Source: Rhabdophis nuchalis
Lineage: Eukaryota; Chordata; Lepidosauria; Squamata; Natricidae
Direction of reading: 5' to 3'
Assembly (NCBI GenBank): GCA_039707465.1
Contig: CM077643.1
Location: 62,560,605 to 62,624,604, forward strand
DNA: 64,000 nucleotides
The notes under the pieces were generated by a model, which did no database searches, had not been told where the DNA came from, and was given only the letters and a program-made list of their open reading frames with translations. Position 1 is the stretch's first letter; every line of letters starts with the position of its first letter. Of this stretch, positions 44,278 to 54,396 are shown piece by piece. The translations under genes and the position numbers were made by a program.

Positions 44278-46240
44278 AATTGGGCCCAGTACTCTTCAAC
44301 ATCTTCATCAATGATTTGGATGAGGGGATAGATGAAGAACTCATCAAATTTGCAGATGACACCAAGCTGACAGGAATAGCCAACACTCCAGAAGATAGGA
44401 AGGATCTTGATTGACTTGAATATCAGGCACCATGTAATAAAATGAAATTCAATGATGAAAAAAGTAAGGGTCTACATTTAGACAAGAAAAACAAAATGCA
44501 CAGGTACAGTATATATGGTACCTCTCTCAATAGTAGTAACTGTTAGAGGGACCTTGGAGTCCTAGTGGGCAACCATTTAAATATGAGCCAGCAGTGTGCA
44601 GCAGCTGCCAAAAAAGCCAACACAGTTCTAGACTGCAATAACAGAGGGATAGAATCAAGATCACGTGAAGTGTTAATACCACTTTATAATGCCTTGGTAA
44701 GGCCACACTTGGAATACTGCATCTACTTTTGGTTGCCACAATGTAAAAAAGGTGTGGAGACTCTAGAAAGAGTGCATAGAAGAACAACCAAGATAATTAG
44801 GGGACTGGAGACTAAAACATATGAAGAACGGCTGCAGGAACTGGGTATGTCTAGTTTAATGAAAAGAAGGACTAGGGGAGACATGATAGCAGTGTTCCAA
44901 TATCTCAGGGGTTGCCACGAAGAAGAGGGAGTCAAACTATCCTCCAAAGCACCTGAAAGCAGGAAAAGAAGCAATGGGTGGAAACACTGGAGAGAAGCAA
45001 CTTAGAACTAAGAAGAAATGTATTGACAGCTCAACACTGGAAGTTTTTAAGATGTTGGATAACCATTTGTCTGAAGTGGTGTACGGTTTCCTGCCTAAGC
45101 AGCGGGGTTGGACTAGAGCAGGGGTCCCCAACCTTTTTTTCACCAGGGACCGGTTTCATTTTAAAGAAAATTCTGCGGACCGGCTGAGGGGCTCAGCAGT
45201 CATGTGACTGGGTGGGCGTGGCCAACTTTGAAAATGTGAAACTCACTTAACAATGATTTTGGTTAGCAACCAAACTTTTGGCCTCAACTGTGGTCATAAG
45301 TTCTTTCTTTCTCTCTCTCTCTCTCTTTCTTTCTCTTACTTTGTCTGTCTCTCTTTTTCTCTCTCGCTATTTCTTTCTTTCTCTCTTTCCCTTTCTCTCT
45401 ATTTCTTTCTCTTTCCCTCTTTCTGTATCTTTTCCTGTCTCTTTCTTTCTTTTCTGTCTCTTTCTCTCTGTCTGTCTTTCTCTCTCCCACTTTTTTCTTT
45501 CTTTCTCTCTTTGTGTCTCTCCTTCATCCGCCCATTTCTGTCACTCTGTGTGTGTGTGTGTGCGTGTGTCTGTCTGTCTTGCATTCATTCAATCACTCCT
45601 TCTGTGTCTCTGTCTATCTTTCTCTCCCTCCCTCCCTCTGTCTCTCTATGTGTGTCTGTCGTCGTCATCGTCGTCCCGTCCCCCCGCCCCCAGCCTCCTC
45701 ATCCCGCCTGCCACGCTTGGTCGCTCGTTCGCTCATTCAGGCTCCGTGGCTGGATAGGAGCCGGGCTGGAGAGGAGGAGGAGGGAGGGGGCAGCCCATTG
45801 GGTAGAGCGCACGGGAGAACGCAGGAGGATGGTGGGGGCTCTTCCTCCACCCTCGTCGACGGAGGGACTCCTGTGCGCCGCCGGAGCAACCCGCCAGTTC
45901 CCTTCCCAGCCCGCAGAGCCTCCGCAGTCCCTGGAAGAAAATGAGTGGCCGGCATGCCAGCAGGGGAGGGAATCGGTGGCCGGTCCGGCGGCGTCCAGGA
46001 ATCCTTCCGTCGACGAGGGTGGAGGAAGAGGCACACTCCAACGGCGCGAACAGCCGCGCCTGCGTTCTCCCGCGCGCTGTGCTCAGGGGGCTGCCTCCTC
46101 CTCCCTCCTCCTCCTCTCTAGCCCTGCGGCCCGGCTCCCATCCAGCCATGGACCGGCACCGGTCCGCGGCCCGGGGGTTGGGGACCCCTGGACTAGAGGA
46201 CCTCCAAGATACCTTCCAACTCTGTTATTCTATTGTATTC
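44278..46240 (+). mobile_element. CR1 LINE inside Penelope, itself split by hAT
   Basis: Flanked by an 8-bp direct repeat, TAAATAAA (44270-44277, 46241-46248). The left part encodes [18 protein letters not shown] and [11 protein letters not shown], the catalytic RT block, then stops, then ALVRPHLEYCIYFW, KIIRGLETKTYEERLQELGM and KRRTRGDMIAVFQYL. The 3' UTR 'gcggggttggactagag' is cut by the hAT element at 45119-46190 and resumes 'gacctccaagataccttcc' to end in TATTGTATTC. Confidence 0.88.
45119..46190. mobile_element. hAT-type element, CAGGGGTCCCCAACC family, 1072 bp
   Basis: Ends CAGGGGTCCCCAACCTTT and GGGTTGGGGACCCCTG, with a perfect 8-bp duplication GACTAGAG (45111-45118, 46191-46198). Inside are a piece of the GGACTACCTG Tigger-like repeat (about 45230-45300), a 340-bp CTTT/CT microsatellite and a GC-rich fold-back whose arms are about 45745-45875 and 45998-46155. 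No transposase. The 402-codon frame that crosses it is an artefact. Confidence 0.9.
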
Positions 46241-46455
46241 TAAATAAACCGAAACACCCAATGAAGACCCCAGAAAAAACAGGAGTCATCTTCAACATAC
46301 AGTGTAAGGGCTGTAACAGCCACTTTGAAGGACAGATAGGCAGAAGACTAGCAAACTGCATCCATGAATACCAACCAGCAGTTAGAAAACACAATGGAAA
46401 TTCCTTAATTAAAACTCCCCAAAATTCAACAAACTACAAGATTAGCATACCTCTG

Positions 46456-47637
46456 TTTTAGCCTCTTTTAATTTTTCTTTCATGTACATACCTTAATTGC
46501 AATTCAAGTTTTAACATTCCCCAAACAAGTAAATGAAGAATGTATTATAGTGAAATATGGGTAGATCCCTAAGTTAAAGTTCTGACTTGTTGTTTGGGTA
46601 TATATTATTTAATCATTTTTAATTTTTATATTCAAATTCTGACCTTTCACAGTTTAGCTTAATATATAAACAAAACTGAACTCTCTTTTTAAATCCTCAA
46701 GGCAGAAATAAATCACCTAAAGAAAAGGATGTTGTTAATATTGATATGTAGACACTTAAAATTATCTAGGTAAAAGTAACAATCAAATGTGTTGCATTTG
46801 CTGTTCTTCTATGAATGCTTAAAGAAGACAAAGTCCACAAATCTCAATGGGGCTTACTTCTAAGTAAATATGTATGATGATGATTTGTTAAATAATTGGA
46901 AGGATTATTCTGGGATGAAAGATTCATTGTGGAAAACATTCCATACATCTGTACTGAGCTTTGGTTCCCTGCGCAGTGAATACACAATCCTTCTTGCATG
47001 CACAACTGGTCAAGCATAAAATATTTTGGTTCATGCATAGCACGAAGCTGTTTGTTCATTAGACACTGATTTCAGGAGAGAGCCTGGCTTAATGAAATCT
47101 CAGTGTTTTACCACAATGCAATTTTTAAATTCGGGAATACATCACGGAAATCATTTCATGAAACCTTGTCTGTAACGTTGTGCAAATTTCTTCAAATAAA
47201 CTCAGTGAATACATTGACAGCAAGGAGAGCTGAGCAGGACCTGAAGCAAATAACTCTTCATTAAGAAGAGCAGAGAATTGGAAAGTATCAATTTTGTGCC
47301 AAATGGAACCCTGTGATGAATAATTACAGGCCAGGCTGTAAACCCCTTAAAAACTACAAGGCACAACAATAATACAGCACGTTGCTGAGGGTTATGGTAT
47401 TGTAAGATCTTAGGCCTGAAAACATTTTCAATTTCCATTTTCCCCTTCTTGAATCTGTAGTTTTGACTCCTCTGTAGAGTCAAATTTGTAAGGGATGAAA
47501 CTTTGATTAACCACACCAAATAATAAGCAGATCGCCACTATTGTTTGAAAGTGTGGCTACATAAACCAAGGAATTTAAGACACCATCATCCCCATGACTA
47601 TCTCTTTCCCACATTTCAGACAATGGATGGCACTAGC
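46456..47637. other. AT-rich intergenic sequence
   Basis: Nothing recognised. Confidence 0.5.
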
Positions 47638-47724
47638 AGATGAGTTGTGATCCAATAAAAGTTGACAGGGCAATAACAGCATCTGTTATTGCCCTGTCAA
47701 CTTTTATTGGATCACAACTCATCT
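47638..47724. repeat. perfect palindrome, 42-bp arms, 3-base loop
   Basis: Arms 47638-47679 and 47683-47724 are perfect reverse complements with CAT between. The right arm runs directly into the 5'-truncated CR1 at 47725. Confidence 0.95.
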
Positions 47725-47981
47725 TTAGAACAATTAACCTCTGGAACAGCTTGCCTCCAGAAGTTGTGAATGCCCCAACCCTGGAAGTCTTTAAGAAGAT
47801 GTTGGATAGCCATTTGTCTGAAATGGTATAAGGTTCCTGCCCACGCAGGGGGTTGGACTAGAAGACCTACAAGGTCCCTTCCAACTCTGCTATTGTATTG
47901 TATTGTATTGTATTGTATTGTATTGTATTGTATTGTATTGTATTGTATTGTATTGTATTGTATTGTATTGTATTGTATTGT
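47725..47981 (+). mobile_element. CR1 LINE, 3' end with (TATTG)18 tail
   Basis: 'ttagaacaattaacctctgg' through 'gttggactagaagacctaca' matches the CR1 copy at 63770-63920. The tail is 18 pure TATTG units at 47891-47981, an expanded CR1 terminal repeat. Confidence 0.88.
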
Positions 47982-48179
47982 GCCTGAGGTCAGTGAGCCA
48001 GTGGGCTTTCATGGCACTCTCAGCTTTATCATCCAAAGCAGGATGCTGCCGTTCCTTGATTCTCAGGCCCTCCTGCTTTTGTGACCACTCTGCCTGATGA
48101 TAGTCCAGAATTGCAGCAAGAAGAGCAACCTGTGAATGTATTCATGAATGCACGAACACATGCATGTACTTGGATAACG

Positions 48180-48238
48180 TATGTATGTATGTATGTATGT
48201 ATGTATGTATGTATGTATGTATGTATGTATGTATGTAT
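48180..48238. repeat. (GTAT)n microsatellite
   Basis: About 14 units of TATG. Confidence 0.95.
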
Positions 48239-48354
48239 ATGCCTGCCCGTATTGAAGACCAAGGTAATTGTGTAATTGTGGCAGGAAAAAGGAAAGAAAA
48301 ATTTATAATTATAGGTAAGCTGTAAAAAAATCAGAGTAAATAAATACATTTGTA

Positions 48355-48540
48355 AAATAGCAATAGCACTTAGATTGCTTTCAACAATCTGGGTTCTCAT
48401 TTTACCCACCTCGGAAGGATGGAAGTCTGAGTCAACCTTGAGCCTGGTGAGATTCGAACTGCTAAACTGCAGGCTGTTGGCAGTCAGCAAAAGTAGTCTG
48501 CAGTACTGCCCTCTAACCAATGCGCCACCATGGCTCTTTA
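48355..48540 (-). mobile_element. tRNA-derived SINE with L2-like tail
   Basis: Minus-strand copy: tail 'gcaatagcacttag' at the left, 'ttttacccacctcggaagga', B-box complement 'gagattcgaactgc', head complement 'ccaatgcgccaccatgg'. Confidence 0.75.
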
Positions 48541-49400
48541 ACAAAAAGTGTTTGTTAAAGATGGAAAAACATTTAGACATGCAACCACTGGTAGAAAGAT
48601 ACTGGGTACCACGTGAGCTGTTCTAAGAAGCAAGCATGGCTCCATAGAAGAAGGTTCTTCTGCCCTTTATCAAAGTGAAATGAACGGTGGTTAAGCCAGG
48701 AGAAGACAGGAATGAGTTGAAGTCAGTGTGGATGGATTGCTTAAGACGTATGTGTAGAAAAACAAGAAGATATGGAGTCGAGAATGAATGGTGCTGAATT
48801 AATGGGAATTGGGGAGGGGGTGGGGATCAAGAACATGACCAGAAGAAAATGGCTTGTTCAACTTCTTTGAGTATGTTCAGAAAAGGAATGAAGACTCAAT
48901 CCTAAAATTCAAGGTCAGGTCAGCCTCAACCCTGCTGGTGTTCAAGGCCATTCTAGAAAGCATCTGGCAATTGATGGCATGGGTGTGTGTGTCGTACTAT
49001 AGACAAACATTGCTGCTAAGACTCTCTTCCTTGGTGGTCAATGGTTATTGTTTTGGTTTTGGTTTCCTTTCATTTATAAACTGCTCAAAGCCATTTGAGT
49101 ACCGAGTAGCATATAGATTGCTGTACTACATATATAAAAATAGAATAAAATAAATGTATGAAGGAAGAGGTAATGAGTTGAAAGGAAGCTCATGGTTAGA
49201 TGGCATGTTTGAGATCCTCAAGAAAAAGCAAGTGAGAAATTGAAAAACAAAACGCAATATGTGAATCGATTTATGCATGTGGTGGAATCAAGGATGCTCA
49301 TAGAGACGGAAAAATGTGGTATAATGAATAGTATTTGTATACACAAGATTCGGTTTCTTTCTCTTATCTCTGACTTTTCGTTGCTCACTGCTGTTTACTT
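48541..49400. other. intergenic sequence, possibly decayed LINE
   Basis: Mostly unrecognised. 49060-49160 resembles a LINE 3' tail ('aaactgctcaaagccatttg' then A/T-rich units). Confidence 0.45.
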
Positions 49401-49410
49401 TTTTTCTAGG

Positions 49411-49628
49411 ATGGATAGGTGTTGTGGCCCAGCGGCTCAGGATGAGCTGCTGATGGATTCCTCTAGTGAGGAGTCTTATGAGTCTGCTCTAGAGAAGGAG
49501 GCTGAGAGTGAGAGAGCAGAGAGCCCGGCTAGGCATCAGGAGACACCTGGGGCTTGGTGTAGTGGGGAGGAGGAAACCCTGTTTGTCCCTGATGTCAGGC
49601 TAAGAAGGATTGAGAGGCGGCAATGGCA
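49411..49628 (+). other. acidic open segment fused to L2, with splice-acceptor-like start
   Basis: A frame begins MDRCCGPAAQDELLMDSSSE and is rich in Glu/Ser, passing into RLRRIERRQWQ and then straight into the L2 polymerase frame without a stop. Just before its ATG is a pyrimidine tract ending TTTTTCTAG (49399-49409), which looks like a 3' splice site. I do not recognise the peptide. It may be a piece of another retroelement or a 5' segment specific to this L2 subfamily. Confidence 0.4.
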
Positions 49629-50937
49629 ATTTTTGGCGAAGGTTGTTGAGAGTGTGGTGGCACAACAGTTTCCCCGTCACCTGGAGGAAGTTGACTATCT
49701 AGACCCGCGCCAGTCCGGCTTTCGGCCCGGGCATAGCACCGAGACGGCATTGGTTGCGTTGGTCGATGATTTCTGGAGGGCCAGAGATGGGGGTTGTTCC
49801 TCCATCCTGGTCCTATGAGACCTCTCGGCGGCTTTTGATACCATCGACCATGGTATCCTATTGCATCGGCTGGGGGGGTTGGGGGTGGGAGGCACCGTTT
49901 TACGGTGGTTCTCCTCCTACCTCTCTGGCCGATCGCAATTTGTGTTGACAGGAGAGCAGAGGTCGACCTCGAGACCCCTCACATGTGGGGTGCCTCAGGG
50001 GTCGGTCCTCTCGCCTCTCCTGTTTAACACATATGTGAAGCCGCTGGGTGAGATCATCCGTGGTTTTGGGGTAGAGTACCATCTCTACGCTGATGATACT
50101 CAGCTGTATATATCTACCCCAAACCACCCCAACGATGCCGTAGCGGTGATGTGCCAGTGCCTGGAAGCCGTACGGATCTGGATGGGAAGAAACGGACTCA
50201 AGCTCAACCCGACCAAGACCGAGTGGCTGTGGTTTCCGGCTGCCCGATTCAACCAGCTGACTCCATCGCTGGCCATTGGGGGCAAACATCTTGCCCCAGT
50301 GGATGGGGCGCGCAACTTGGGTGTCCTCCTGGATGCCCGGCTGTCCATGGAAGATCAAGTGACAGCCGTGGCCAGGAGGGCGTTTTACCAGGTTCGCCTG
50401 GTTCGCCAGTTGCGCCCCCTATTGGATCGGGACGCCCTTCGCACAGTCACTCATGCTCTCGTGACATCCCGACTGGACTATTGTAACTCTCTCTACATGG
50501 GGCTCCCCTTGAGGTGCACTCGGAGACTTCAGCTAGTCCAGAATGCAGCCGCGCGAGCAATTATGGGAACCGCAAGGTGTACCCACGTAACACCGCTCTT
50601 GTGCGAGCTGCACTGGCTACCTGTCATCTTCCGGGTGCACTTCAAGGTTTTAGTTATCATCTTTAAAGCGCTCCATGGCTCGGGACCTAGCTATTTGCAG
50701 GATCGGATCCTGCCCCACACATCCACACGGCTGATTCGCTCCCACAGAGAGGGACTTCTCCGGGTGCCGTCCACTAGACTTTGTCAGCGGGCGACGCCCA
50801 GGGGAAGGGCTCTCTCTGTGGCGGGCCCAGCCCTCTGGAACGACCTTCCCCCCGACATTAGAACTACCACGGACCTCCGCTCCTTCCGTCTAAAATTAAA
50901 AACATATCTGTTCTGCTTGGCCGGCCTAGGATAGTCT
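49629..50937 (+). pseudogene. L2 ORF2 reverse transcriptase, one nonsense codon
   Basis: In a single frame: [37 protein letters not shown], then TGA at 49816-49818 in the place of the Leu of [13 protein letters not shown]; then [20 protein letters not shown], the catalytic YADDTQLY, SRLDYCNSLYMGLP, QLVQNAAARAI and the C-terminal PALWNDLPPDIRTTTDLRSF block, ending at a stop near 50934. From 49819 to the end there is no further break. The endonuclease domain is missing by 5' truncation. It is one of the youngest-looking LINE frames in the window. Confidence 0.88.
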
Positions 50938-51225
50938 CTCTTCGATGGGGTTGCCAGAAATTTTATTTATATTGAAAAAGTTTTATTGGTTTTACATTTT
51001 TTCTATAGGGTGGGGTAAGGGATACAAAGAAATTTTGAGAGCATTCACGTCAAAGTCGTCGGCCCTTCCGGGACTTCAAAATAAATCGTTAACAAAAAAC
51101 ATTTTTCATAACCCTACAAAGTGAGAGCAAGTACATAATTCTAAGTTCTCAGTCTATGCTGTCAGTCATTTACAAAAATCCAGATACACATAATATGCAA
51201 TATTACTCAAAAAATCAAAGCAAAG

Positions 51226-52074
51226 TTATTTTTTAGATCTAAGTCTCTTGGCAATTGTATCTTCAACCTCTTCCCCCAGGCCCCCAGCGGGTGGGGCCGT
51301 GGCCCCCCCTGCCCCCCCTGGATCTTCCCCCAGGACAGAGGAATGTTTTTTAAGAAAGGCTTCCGCCTCGGCAACTGTTTTAATCCTCACTCTTCCTCCT
51401 TCCCAGAACACCAGCATCCCTTCGGGGGTCACTCACTTGAACCAGATTTCATGATCAAACAATTTTTTAGAAAAGAAGGAAAATTTCCTTCTTGCTTCTC
51501 TAATCTTTCTTGGGATCTGCTTCAAGATAGCAACCTCCTTTTGTTGGTAAATTAACGGACTTCCTCTCTGCACTTTCAGGATTTCCTCTCTGGTTGACCT
51601 TCTAACAAATTTAACATGTATCTCTCTGGGTACTTCATTTATCCTGGCATATGCTGAGTTTATTCTGTAGGCTAGGTCAATGTCCCCCCTGATCTCATCC
51701 TTAGGTTTATGTAAATAGTCTGCTATAATTGTGCTCATGAGATCAGGGAGGAATTCACCAGATTCCTCAGAAACGTTCTGAAACCTCAAAAAATATGTCA
51801 TCCTTTCCATGTCAATCCTAGACACATGCCCATTTATTTCCACAACCTCATTAGTAACATTTTTAATCTTTCCCTTAGCCCCCGCCAGCCCCCCTTCCAG
51901 TTCTTCATTCTTCTGTGTGTTTTCCAGCATTTGTTTCCTTGTGTCCAGTAGCTCCTTCTTAAAGCTGATGTTTTCTGCCCTCTGGGCCTTGATTTCTTGT
52001 ACCAAAGTTTGTATAACCGATTCAAGAGAAGCCATCCTTAGTTCTAAGCTTGCCAGTGCTGATTCTTGTGCCAT
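51226..52074 (-). pseudogene. L1 ORF1 protein (RNA-binding chaperone), one nonsense codon
   Basis: L1 ORF1p is a trimeric RNA-binding protein that packages L1 RNA. Seen here: an N-terminal heptad-like region (about residues 10-85, many Leu/Glu/Lys); an RRM-like part with YFLRFQNVSEESGE and HVKFVRRSTREEILKVQR; then the C-terminal domain with IPRKIREARRKFSFFSKKLF, and after the break VFWEGGRVRI. The reading frame has one TGA at 51433-51435, at a position where Trp is expected after WFK, and otherwise runs 282 codons to its stop at 51226. Start ATG 52074 gives MAQESALASL. With one nonsense codon the copy is nearly intact. Confidence 0.85.
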
Positions 52075-52922
52075 GATTAGCTGTTAAAATCAGTGTCACT
52101 AAAATGGCAATTTTTGGGTGGGGCTGTTGAGGCGAGTCAGGAGCCAAAATTTCAATCAGGGTTGTAAAGTTCAAAAACCAAGAGAGAGACAATTTTCCAG
52201 CTCAATAAGTATAATAACGAAGGTATTCCAGAAAAGAAATCACAAATCCAAAAAAAAAATTTTCTTCATTAATAACCAGAGGGAGTCCAAATCGCAAAGA
52301 GACGCTGGGAATTTTCCATAAGTAAAATAGTCAGACAGGGACAAAGAGAAGCCATCTTCCACCGCCCAAGCTCAGAGCCCGAAGGAGAGAGTGGTATAAG
52401 AAATTGTTTCAGCCAGACCTAGAAACTCTGTTGCAAGACAAACCGCAGATCACTTTCCCTTGTTGCAAACACTCCAGATTAAAGATATCCGCTTCCTCGC
52501 AGCGAGGAGCCATTTTCAAGTGCCGCTTTAAATCCGAGGGTTTTTTTTACAAACAAACACCCCCCTCCAAGTCCTTTCAGCCAGGCTGACAGCAGAAAAA
52601 AAGTTTTAAGTCACTCACTCTCCCCCTTGCAGCCGAAGCCCCGGGAAACCTTCCGACTCAGCCGATCAGCTCTCTCCATGTTCACAAATGGTGCCGTCTG
52701 CCTTAGGCGAAGGGAAAAACCCCCGCAGCATGTCCTCTTCCGCCTAAGCCGAAGACAAGGGTTGTGTCCCCACTGCCATGGGGGGGAGCTTCCCAGGCAA
52801 GCCGGCTTTACGGGAGACCCCCAATCGGGGCGTCTCGCCCCCGCGGGGGGGCAGGAAAAGCAACAAAATGGCGAGCGAGCGCTAGGCTCGCCCGTCACCG
52901 CTGGAGCCGGAACCGGAAGCCC
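52075..52922 (-). promoter_or_regulatory. L1 5' UTR / internal promoter region
   Basis: GC- and CpG-rich at its outer end (52620-52920), which is usual for the internal RNA polymerase II promoter of a full-length L1. It begins directly at the target duplication. Promoter activity is inferred. Confidence 0.55.
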
Positions 52923-53112
52923 GGGGTTGCCAGAAATTTTAGATGGGGATTTTAGTTTTTTAATTGGAATTTTTAGCGCAGGGAAATATTTAATTTGTTT
53001 TTAACTATATGTATGTATTTATTGTTTTATTAGCCCTGTGCACCGCTCCGAGTCCCTTCGGGGAGAGGGAGCGGTCAACAAATTTAATAAATTAAATTAA
53101 TTAATTAATTAG

Positions 53113-53571
53113 CAGAACAACGCAGTCAGAGATATCAGTAGCAGCTGCCTAATTGACTGGCCCCTCCCAAGAGGCTTTAAAAGAAATCCTCGGTACATCG
53201 AAAGGTTTGCAGGAAACAATGCAGAGAGGTTATTTCAGAGTCAGAGAGTTTTTCAGAGTTGGGGAGTTTGGATCGTGTTATCTTCTAGTCAAGGTTAGTT
53301 CAGGCAAGCTGCCAAATAGCAGCCAGTCTAGTCATTTGTCTTGTGTCGGGAGGGAGTCAGAACAGATAGGTAGTTATCCTCTTACAACTAATGTAAATGG
53401 GAGATGCTGTCCTAAAAAAAAAAAAAGGCATTCCCTTTTAATAATGTTCTCAGTAGCACACAGATTGGAAGGGAAAATGTTTTCCAATAATACCTGCTCT
53501 AAAGAGACACCTCATGCCCTGTTTTACCAAACAACCCTTTTAAAATAATCTTAAGAAAGGAGAGCAGAAAC
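53113..53571. other. intergenic sequence
   Basis: Nothing recognised beyond an A run at 53415-53426. Confidence 0.5.
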
Positions 53572-53579
53572 TTTTAAAG

Positions 53580-53725
53580 CAGAGGTCGGTTGCTCGCTCA
53601 GGCTCGCACACACATGATGTTTCTACACATGTGCAGAAGCATCCGGGCAGGTGAGTGGAGCCTTCTGCCGCCACCACTACTACCGGTTCACCCAATCCGG
53701 CTGAACCGGGAGCAAACCACCTCTG
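53580..53725. mobile_element. hAT-type MITE, 146 bp
   Basis: Ends CAGAGGTCGGTTGCTC and GAGCAAACCACCTCTG are inverted repeats. Flanks TTTTAAAG (53572-53579) and CTTTAAAG (53726-53733) match at 7 of 8. Related sequence is at 61798. Confidence 0.85.
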
Positions 53726-54140
53726 CTTTAAAGGGACCATCAACAGTTTAAAACCTGGGTAACAGAGTATACAGGTAGCTGACTTGTTTGGGTGTAGACA
53801 TGCCCACTGTCATAATATGCCCTTTCACCGAGGGTGGTAATGTCTATATTATCATATCATAAATACATGCATACACATTTTTTTTAATCAAAATATTTCG
53901 GTTCTTTTGCAACTGTGGCATTACTGATACCAAGCCCAGATGAGAAAGGAATATCAGCCTCAGATTCTTTAATGCGGTTGCCGAGATTTCAATGTCACAT
54001 CCTTATGCATCAATCCCAACACAACACTTGAGGTGCAGACGTGAGAGATGCTGCAAATGCTCCCAACCCTAATGAGGCAGGGCCCTACTTAGTTTATCCA
54101 AGATTAAGTGAAGGCTGGCTAGCAGTGTACCTCACATATA

Positions 54141-54394
54141 CCCTGTTTCGCCAAAAATAAGACCTCCCTGGATAATAAGCCCAATTGGGCTTTTGAGCGC
54201 ATGCACTAAAATAAGCCATCCCCTGAAAATAAGCCCTCCCTGAAAATATTGCATCACAGCAATAGCCATGAGGTGGCTACGCTCGCCGCATCCTGCACCT
54301 CAAAAATATAAGACCTCCCTGAAAATAAAGCCAAGTGCTTATTTTGGGGGGTCAAAAGAAAATAAGACCCTGTCTTATTTTTGGGGAAACACGG
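54141..54394. mobile_element. Tc1/mariner-type MITE, CCCCGAAAATAAGAC family
   Basis: Ends 'ccctgtttcgccaaaaataa' and 'tatttttggggaaacacgg', with TA at 54139-54140 and 54395-54396. Opposite orientation to the copy at 18421. Confidence 0.82.
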
Positions 54395-54396
54395 TA

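Larger units (their letters stand above)
44020..46455 (+). mobile_element. Penelope-like element, split by CR1
   Basis: The left half (to 44277) gives, in broken frames, NGYPGNFIKKCL and LSYIKNITETAK, the end of a Penelope reverse transcriptase. The right half (46241-46455) gives GVIFNIQCKGCNSHFEGQIG and RRLANCIHEYQPAVRKHN, its GIY-YIG endonuclease (with Tyr and Gly of the motif partly lost). The halves would join across the CR1 at 44278-46240. It is a dead copy. Confidence 0.7.
50966..52922 (-). mobile_element. L1 with 5' UTR and ORF1 but no ORF2 (HAL1-like)
   Basis: 1957 bp between perfect 19-bp direct repeats, so both ends of the insertion are present. On the minus strand: a GC-rich 5' UTR (52922-52075), ORF1 (52074-51226), then only about 260 bp to the end, with AATAAA followed by an A/T-rich terminus. 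No endonuclease or RT block occurs. It lies inside the L2 at 49629-53112, so it is younger than that copy. Confidence 0.85.
49629..53112 (+). mobile_element. L2-clade LINE, split by an ORF2-less L1
   Basis: Left part 49629-50965 holds most of the RT; right part 52942-53112 is the 3' UTR with 'ccctgtgcaccgctccgagt' and a TTAAT-rich end. The 19-bp duplication at 50947-50965 and 52923-52941 flanks the L1. It is 5'-truncated at the same general region as the 5205 copy (FLAKVVESV). Confidence 0.9.

Noticed and set aside
45253..46461. 402-codon frame
   Set aside because: It crosses a CT microsatellite, the GC-rich core of a hAT element, a CR1 tail and a Penelope fragment. It has no common origin as a gene.
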